Positions 56,283 to 64,000 of a stretch of 64,000 nucleotides of DNA are shown piece by piece. The stretch covers positions 373,001 to 437,000 of the forward strand of contig JAPFQT010000154.1 in the NCBI GenBank assembly GCA_027627225.1, given 5' to 3'. Position 1 is the first letter of the stretch. Each line of letters begins with the position of its first letter. The translations under genes were made by a program, and so were the position numbers. This DNA comes from Congeria kusceri (lineage: Eukaryota; Mollusca; Bivalvia; Myida; Dreissenidae). The notes below the pieces were generated by a model. That model was not told the origin of the DNA. It saw nothing but the letters and a program-made list of their open reading frames with translations, and did no database searches.

Positions 56283-59200
56283 TTTGTACAGTATAATTTG
56301 CATTATGATTGTTTATAACAAACCTATGGAAACAGCACTGCTTGTGGTTTGCATTATTACTGTTTATAACGTACTTATGGAAACAGCACTGCTAGTGGTT
56401 TGCATTATTACAGTTTATAACGTACCTATGGAAACAGCACTGCTTGTGGATTGCATTATTACAGTTTATAACGTCATTATGGAAACAGCACTGCTAGTGG
56501 TTTGCATTATGATTGTTTATAACAAACCTATGGAAACAGCACTGCTAGTGGTTTGCATTATTACAGTTTATAACAAACCTATGGAAACAGCACTGCTAGT
56601 GGTTTGCATTATTACAGTTTATAACGTCATTATGGAAACAGCACTGCTAGTGGTTTGCATTATGATTGTTTATAACAAACCTATGGAAACAGCACTGCTA
56701 GTGGTTTGCATTATTACAGTTTATAACAAACCTATGGAAACAGCACTGCTAGTGGTTTGCATTATTACAGTTTATAACGTACTTATGGAAACAGCACTGC
56801 TTGTGGTTTGCATTATTACAGTTTATAACGTCATGATGGAAACAGCACTGCTAGTGGTTTGCATTATTGCAGTTTATAACGTACTTATGGAAACAGCACT
56901 GCTAGTGGTTGCATTATTACAGTTTATAACGTACCTATGGAAACAGCACTGCTAGTGGTTTGCATTATTACAGTTTATAACGTACTTATGGAAACAGCAC
57001 TGCTAGTGGTTTGCATTATTACAGTTTATAACGTACCTATGGAAACAGCACTGCTTGTGGTTTGCATTATTACAGTTTATAACAAACCTATGGAAACAGC
57101 AATGCTAGTGGTTTGCATTATTACAGTTTATAACAAACCTATGGAAACAGCACTGCTAGTGGTTTGCATTATTACAGTTTATAACAAACCTATGGAAACA
57201 GCACTGCTAGTGGTTTGCATTATTACAGTTTATAACAAACCTATGGAAACAGCACTGCTTGTGGTTTGCATTATTACAGTTTATAACAAACCTATGGAAA
57301 CAGCACTGCTAGTGGTGTGCATTATTGCAGTTTATAACGTACTTATGGAAACAGTACTGCTAGTGGTTTGCATTATTACAGTTTATAACGTACCTATGGA
57401 AACAGCACTGCCAGCGGTTTGCATTATTACAGTTTATAACGTACTTATGGAAACAGCACTGCTAGTGGTTTGCATTATTACAGTTTATAACAAACCTATG
57501 GAAACAACAATGCTTGTGGTTTGCATTATTACAGTTTATAACAAACCTATGGAAATAGCAATGCTAGTGGTTTGCATTATTACAGTTTATAACAAACCTA
57601 TGGAAACAGCACTGCTAGTGGTTTGCATTATTACAGTTTATAACAAACCAATGGAAACAGCACTGCTAGTGGTTTGCATTATTACAGTTTATAACGTACT
57701 TATGGAACCAGCACTGCTAGTGGTTTGCATTATTACAGTTTATAACGTACTTATGGAACCAGCACTGCTAGTGGTTTGCATTATTACAGTTTATAACGTA
57801 CTTATGGAAACAGCACTGCTAGTGGTTTGCATTATTACAGTTTATAACAAACCTATGGAAACAGCACTGCTAGTGGTTTGCATTATTACAGTTTATAACG
57901 TACTTATGGAAACAGCAGGGCTAGTGGTTTGCATTATTACAGTTTATAACGTACTTATGGAATTAGCACTGCTAGTGGTTTGCATTATTACAGTTTATAA
58001 CTTTCTTATGGAAACAGCACTGCTAGTGGTTTGCATTATTACAGTTTATAACGTACCTATGGAACCAGCACTGCGAGTGGTTTGCATTATTACAGTTTAT
58101 AACATACTTAAGGAAACAGCACTGCTAGTGGTTTCCATTATTACAGTTTATAACGTTCTTATGCAAACAGCACTGCTTGTGGTTTGCATTATTACAGTTT
58201 ATAACCTACTTATGGAACCAGCACTGCTAGTGGTTTGCATTATTACAGTTTATAACGTACGTATGGAAACAGCACTGCTTGTGGTTTGCATTATTACAAT
58301 TTATAACGTCCTGATGGAAACAGCACTGCCAGTGGTTTGCATTATTGCAGTTTATAACGTACTTATGGAAACAGCACTGCTAGTGGTTGCATTATTACTG
58401 TTTAAAACGTACCTATGGAAACAGCACTGCTAGTGGTTTGCATTATTACAGTTTATAACGTACTTATGGAAACAGCACTGCTAGTGGTTTGCATTATTAC
58501 TGTTTATAACAGACCTATGGAAACAGCACTGCTTGTGGTTTGCATTATTACAGTTTATAACAAACCTATGGAAAGAGCAATGCTAGTGGTTTGCATTATT
58601 ACAGTTTATAACAAACCTATGGAAACAGCACTGCTTGTAGTTTGCATTATTACAGTTTATAACAAACCTATGGAAACAGCACTGCTAGTGGTTTGTATTA
58701 TTACAGTTTATAACAAACCTATGGAAACAGCACTGCTTGTGGTTTGCATTATTACAGTTTATAACAAACCTATGGAAACAGCACTGCTAGTGGTTTGCAT
58801 TATTACAGTTTATAACGTACTTATCGAAACAGCACTGCTATTGGTTTGCATTATTACAGTTTATAACGTACTTATGGAAACAGCACTGCTAGTGGTTTGC
58901 ATTATCACAGTTTATAACAAACCTATGGAAACAGCAATGCTAGTGGTTTGCATTATTACAGTTTATAACGTACTTATGGAAACAGCACTGCTTGTGGTAT
59001 GCATTATTACAGTTCATAACGTACTTATGGAAACAGCACTGCTAGTGGTTTGCATTATTACAGTTTATAACAAACTTATGGAAACAGCAATGCTAGTGGT
59101 TTGCATTATTACAGTTTATAACAAACCAATGGAAACAGCACTGCTAGTGGTTGGCATTATTACAAATTATAACGTATTTATGGAAACAGCACTGCTAGTG

Positions 59201-62200
59201 GTTTGCATTATTACAGTTTATATCAAACCTATGGAAACAGCAATGCTAGTGGTTTGCATTATTACAGTTTATAACAAACCAATGGAAACAGCACTGCTAG
59301 TGGTTTGCATTATTACAGTTTATAACGTACTTATGGAAACAGCACTGCTAGTGGTTGCATTATTACAGTTTATAACGTACCTATGGAAACAGCACTGCTA
59401 GTGGTTTGCATTATTACAGTTTATAACGTACTTATGGAAACAGCACTGCTAGTGGTTTGCATTATTACAGTTTATAACGTACCTATGGAAACAGCACTGC
59501 TTGTGGTTTGCATTATTACAGTTTATAACAAACCTATGGAAACAGCAATGCTAGTGGTTTGCATTATTACAGTTTATAACAAACCTATGGAAACAGCACT
59601 GCTAGTGGTTTGCATTATTACAGTTTATAACAAACCTATGGAAACAGCACTGCTAGTGGTTTGCATTATTACAGTTTATAACAAACCTATGGAAACAGCA
59701 CTGCTTGTGGTTTGCATTATTACAGTTTATAACAAATCTACGCAAACAGCACTGCTAGTGGTTTGCATTATTGCAGTTTATAACGTACTTATGGAAACAG
59801 TACTGCTAGTGGTTTGCATTATTACAGTTTATAACGTACCTATGGAAACAGCACTGCCAGCGGTTTGCATTATTACAGTTTATAACGTACTTATGGAAAC
59901 AGCACTGCTAGTGGTTTGCATTATTACAGTTTATAACAAACCTATGGAAACAACAATGCTTGTGGTTTGCATTATTACAGTTTATAACAAACCTATGGAA
60001 ATAGCAATGCTAGTGGTTTGCATTATTACAGTTTATAACAAACCTATGGAAACAGCACTGCTAGTGGTTTGCATTATTACAGTTTATAACAAACCTATGG
60101 AAACAGCACTGCTAGTGGTTGGCATTATTACAAATTATAACGTACTTATGGAACCAGCACTGCTAGTGGTTTGCATTATTACAGTTTATAACGTACTTAT
60201 GGAACCAGCACTGCTAGTGGTTTGCATTATTACAGTTTATAACGTACGTATGGAAACAGCACTGCTTGTGGTTTGCATTATTACAATTTATAACGTCCTG
60301 ATGGAAACAGCACTGCCAGTGGTTTGCATTATTGCAGTTTATAACGTACTTATGGAAACAGCACTGCTAGTGGTTGCATTATTACTGTTTATAACGTACC
60401 TATGGAAACAGCACTGCTAGTGGTTTGCATTATTACAGTTTATAACGTACTTATGGAAACAGCACTGCTAGTGGTTTGCATTATTACAGTTTATAACAGA
60501 CCTATGGAAACAGCACTGCTTGTGGTTTGCATTATTACAGTTTATAACAAACCTATGGAAACAGCAATGCTAGTGGTTTGCATTATTACAGTTTATAACA
60601 AACCTATGGAAACAGCACTGCTTGTAGTTTGCATTATTACAGTTTATAACAAACCTATGGAAACAGCACTGCTAGTGGTTTGTATTATTACAGTTTATAA
60701 CAAACCTATGGAAACAGCACTGCTTGTGGTTTGCATTATTACAGTTTATAACAAACCTATGGAAACAGCACTGCTAGTGGTTTGCATTATTACAGTTTAT
60801 AACGTACTTATGGAAACAGCACTGCTAGTGGTTTGCATTATTACAGTTTATAACGTACTTATGGAAACAGCACTGCTAGTGGTTTGCATTATCACAGTTT
60901 ATAACAAACCTATGGAAACAGCAATGCTAGTGGTTTGCATTATTACAGTTTATAACGTACTTATGGAAACAGCACTGCTTGTGGTATGCATTATTACAGT
61001 TCATAACGTACTTATGGAAACAGCACTGCTAGTGGTTTGCATTATTACAGTTTATAACAAACCTATGGAAACAGCAATGCTAGTGGTTTGCATTATTACA
61101 GTTTATAACAAACCAATGTAAACAGCACTGCTAGTGGTTGGCATTATTACAAATTATAACGTACTTATGGAAACAGCACTGCTAGTGGTTTGCATTATTA
61201 CAGTTTATAACAAACCTATGGAAACAGCAATGCTAGTGGTTTGCATTATTACAGTTTACAACAAACCAATGGAAACAGCACTGCTAGTGGTTTGCATTAT
61301 TACAGTTTATAACGTACTTATGGAAACAGCACTGCTAGTGGTTTGCATTATTACAGTTTATAACGTACTTATGGAAACAGCACTGCTAGTGGTTTGCATT
61401 ATTACAGTTTATAACGTACCTATGGAAACAGCACTGCTAGTGGTTTGCATTATTACAGTTTATAACGTACCTATGGAAACAGCACTGCTAGTGGTTTGCA
61501 TTATTACAGTTTATAACGTACCTATGGAAACAGCACTGCTAGTGGTTTGCATTATTACAGTTTATAACGTCCCTATGGAAACAGCACTGCTAGTGGTTTG
61601 CATTATTACAGTTTATAACGTACCTATGGAAACAGCACTGCTAGTGGTTTGCATTATTACAGTTTATAACGTACCTATGGAAACAGCACTGCTAGTGGTT
61701 TGCATTATTACAGTTTATAACGTACCTATGGAAACAGCACTGCTAGTGGTTTGCATTATTACAGTTTATAACGTACCTATGGAAACAGCACTGCTAGTGG
61801 TTTGCATTGTTACAGTTTATAACAAACCTATGGAAACAGCACTGCTAGTGGTTTGCATTATTACAGTTTATAACGTACTTATGGAAACAGCACTGCTAGT
61901 GGTTTGCATTATTACAGTTTGTAACTTTCTTAGGGAAACAGCACTGCTAGTGGTTGCATTATTACAGTTTATAACGTACTTATGGAAACAGCACTGCTAG
62001 TGGTTTGCATTATTACAGTTTATAACGTACTTATGGAAACAGCACTGCTAGTGGTTTGCATTATTACAGTCTATAACGTACTTATGGAAACAGCACTGCT
62101 AGTGGTTTGCATTATTACAGTTTATAACGTACTTATGGAAACAGCACTGCTTGTGGTTTGCATTATTACAGTTTATAACGTACTTATGGAAACAGCACTG

Positions 62201-63497
62201 CTTGTGGTTTGCATTATTACAGTTTATAACGTACTTATGGAAACAGCACTGCTAGTGGTTTGCATTATTACAGTTTATAACGTACTTATGGAAACAGCAC
62301 TGCTAGTGGTTTGCATTATTACAGTTTATAACGTACTTATGGAAACAGCACTGCTAGTGGTTTGCATTATTACAGTTTATAACGTTCTTATGGAAACAGC
62401 ACTGCTAGTGGTTTGCATTATTACAGTCTATAACGTACTTATGGAAACAGCACTGCTAGTGGTTTGCATTATTACAGTTTATAACATACTTATGGAAACA
62501 GCACTGCTAGTAGTTTGCATTATTACAGTTTATAACGTACCTATGGAAACAGCACTGCTTGTGGTTTACATTATTACAGTTTATTAAAAACCTATGGAAA
62601 CAGCTCTGCTAGTGGTTTGCATTATTACAGTTTATAACAAACCTATGGAAACAGCACTGCTAGTGGTTTGCATTATTACAGTTTATAACAAACCTATGGA
62701 AACAGCACTGCTAGTGGTTTGCATTATTACAGTTTATAACAAATCTGTGGAAACAGCGCTGCTTGTAGTTTGCATTATTACAGTTTATAACGTACTTATG
62801 GAAACAGCACTACTAGTGGTTTGCATTATTACAGTTTATAACGTACATATGGAAACAGCACTGCTTGTGGTTTGCATTATCACAGTTTATAACGTATTTA
62901 CGGAAACAGCACTGCTAGTGGTTTGCATTATTACAGTTTATAACGTACTTATGGAAACAGCACTGCTTGTAGTTTGCATTATTACAGTTTATAACGTACT
63001 TATGGAAACAGCACTGCTTGTAGTTTGCATTATTACAGTTTATAACGTCATTATGGAAACAGCACTGCTAGTGGTTTGCATTATTACAGTTTATAACAAA
63101 CCTATGGAAACAGCACTGCTAGTGGTTTGCATTATTACAGTTTATAACAAACCTATGGAACCAGCACTGCTAGTGGTTTGCATTATTACAGTTTATAACG
63201 TACATATGGAAACAGCACTGCTAGTGGTTTGCATTATTACAGTTTATAACGTACCTATGGAAACAGCACTGCTAGTGGTTTGCATTATTACAGTTTATAA
63301 CAAACCTATGGAAACAGCACTGCTAGTGGTTTGCATTATTACAGTTTATAACAAACCTATGGAAACAGCACTGCTAGTGGTTTGCATTATTACAGTTTAT
63401 AACGTACTTATGGGAACAGCACTGCTAGTGGTTTGCATTATTACAGTTTATAACGTACTTATGGAAACAGCACTGCTTGTGAAAACAGCACTTTTCA
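56283..63497. repeat. 51-bp satellite-like array, ~141 copies
   Basis: The unit is ACAGCACTGCTAGTGGTTTG, CATTATTACAGTTTATAACG, TACTTATGGAA (51 bp). The last third alternates among AACGTACTTATGG, AACAAACCTATGG, AACGTACCTATGG and AACGTCATTATGG. One plus-strand frame is open and reads METALLVVCIITVYNVL per unit, giving chained ORFs of up to 498 codons. The ORFs break wherever a one-base-deleted unit (GTGGTTGCATT) occurs, near 56900, 58385, 59355, 60375 and 61950. I treat it as non-coding: no non-repeat domain, splice structure or stable terminus is attached, and one open frame in six is expected for a 17-codon unit. Confidence 0.92.
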
Positions 63498-64000
63498 AAT
63501 TGAATTTCTAGCTTTCACTCCATTCTACAAGCCTATTAGTGTCAGACTGATTTGAATTGAAGTCAAAAGACAAATCAGCTCTATTGAAGAGCTAATTTGT
63601 GTTATTGATCAGCAAACAGACGAACGTACTTGAGAAAGATTCCTAAAGATTCCTAAAATTCATGCACCTGATACATACATTGTCTATTTTACAAATAAGG
63701 TTGGTCCTAAAACACGTATTGTAACCTCAGACCACTGAGGCTGACTTGAGGCAATAACTACACATTTGTTTTGTGATAGACAAAAAACTACATTACGTAA
63801 GATATTAGTTTAATTAGAAGTCTTACGTGCAGGAGTGTATCTAAGACCTTTTTAAAATCAAAATACACATAGTCGAAATGTCTGTCCAATCAATGCTTCT
63901 AATTTTAACATGCACACCCGTTGATGAAAAGCACATAACCTAAAGGATCTAAATCCGTATTTCTAAATTTATATGCAACGAAGGTTAAGCGAATGTGTTT
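63498..64000. other. right edge, no feature recognised
   Basis: AT-rich unique-looking sequence with no supported ORF or repeat. Confidence 0.4.

Noticed and set aside
56227..63511. Chain of ORFs up to 498 codons reading METALLVVCIITVYN repeats
   Set aside because: A 51-bp tandem array keeps any stop-free frame open. There is one open frame of six, no attached unique domain and recurrent frameshifted units. Kept as a repeat, with a test proposed.

Overview
The window is eukaryotic nuclear DNA. Coding exons are small, spliced and far apart, with long AT-rich introns, many tandem arrays, tRNA-derived SINEs, LINE relics and many palindromic MITEs. The repeat families (for example the roughly 260-bp palindrome with ends like GGCGTGTCGTGGG, and an element opening with an AAGAGGGCCATAATGG-type end) match, from memory, those of heterodont bivalves of the Dreissena type. 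I therefore read it as a bivalve mollusc, with moderate confidence at genus level.

Two protein-coding genes are well supported, both on the minus strand. (1) A secreted or membrane multi-EGF gene runs from a signal-peptide exon at 33839-33899 leftwards through twelve EGF-type exons (24735, 23582, 13769, 11646, 10458, 9913, 9177, 8905, 7098, 4884, 3009, 2464) and off the left edge. Ten of the twelve are exactly 114 bp, and every junction is phase 1, so each exon is a self-contained EGF cassette. Many carry the calcium-binding D-I-N-E-C start and Notch-like O-glycosylation motifs. (2) A complete six-exon flavin-containing monooxygenase (FMO) gene lies at 36988-49780. Its joined exons give 534 residues with FAD and NADPH Rossmann motifs, the FMO signature, ATGY and a C-terminal membrane anchor. 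A truncated duplicate of FMO exon 1 lies at 54059-54166 inside a partly duplicated upstream region.

Layout: 1-2275 is a 46-bp array carrying copies of an EGF exon start and its splice acceptor. 2.4-14 kb holds EGF exons separated by arrays and SINE/MITE insertions. 13.9-16.6 kb is a 25-bp array. 19.1-20.2 kb is a broken spliced transposon-like gene. 22.6-22.8 kb is a piggyBac C-terminal relic. 25.7-32.3 kb is a dense MITE/foldback/SINE region inside EGF intron 1. 37-50 kb is the FMO gene, whose introns hold LINE relics and two long tandem-repeat-bearing TIR elements. 55.0-56.1 kb is a bivalve dispersed repeat. 56.3-63.5 kb is an array of about 141 copies of a 51-bp unit.

The most unusual pattern is that several minisatellites begin exactly at exon-intron boundaries and contain copies of the splice site itself. 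The cases are an EGF acceptor at 1-2275, probable EGF acceptors at 3126-3480 and 13935-16560, the FMO exon 2 acceptor at 46833-47350, and the FMO exon 5 donor at 40950-41160. The last repeats a consensus 5' splice site followed by an in-frame stop. Other notable items are a 2A-like DVETNPGP motif in an L2-type LINE relic and a TTAA-flanked MITE that carries a tRNA-like sequence and interrupts another repeat.
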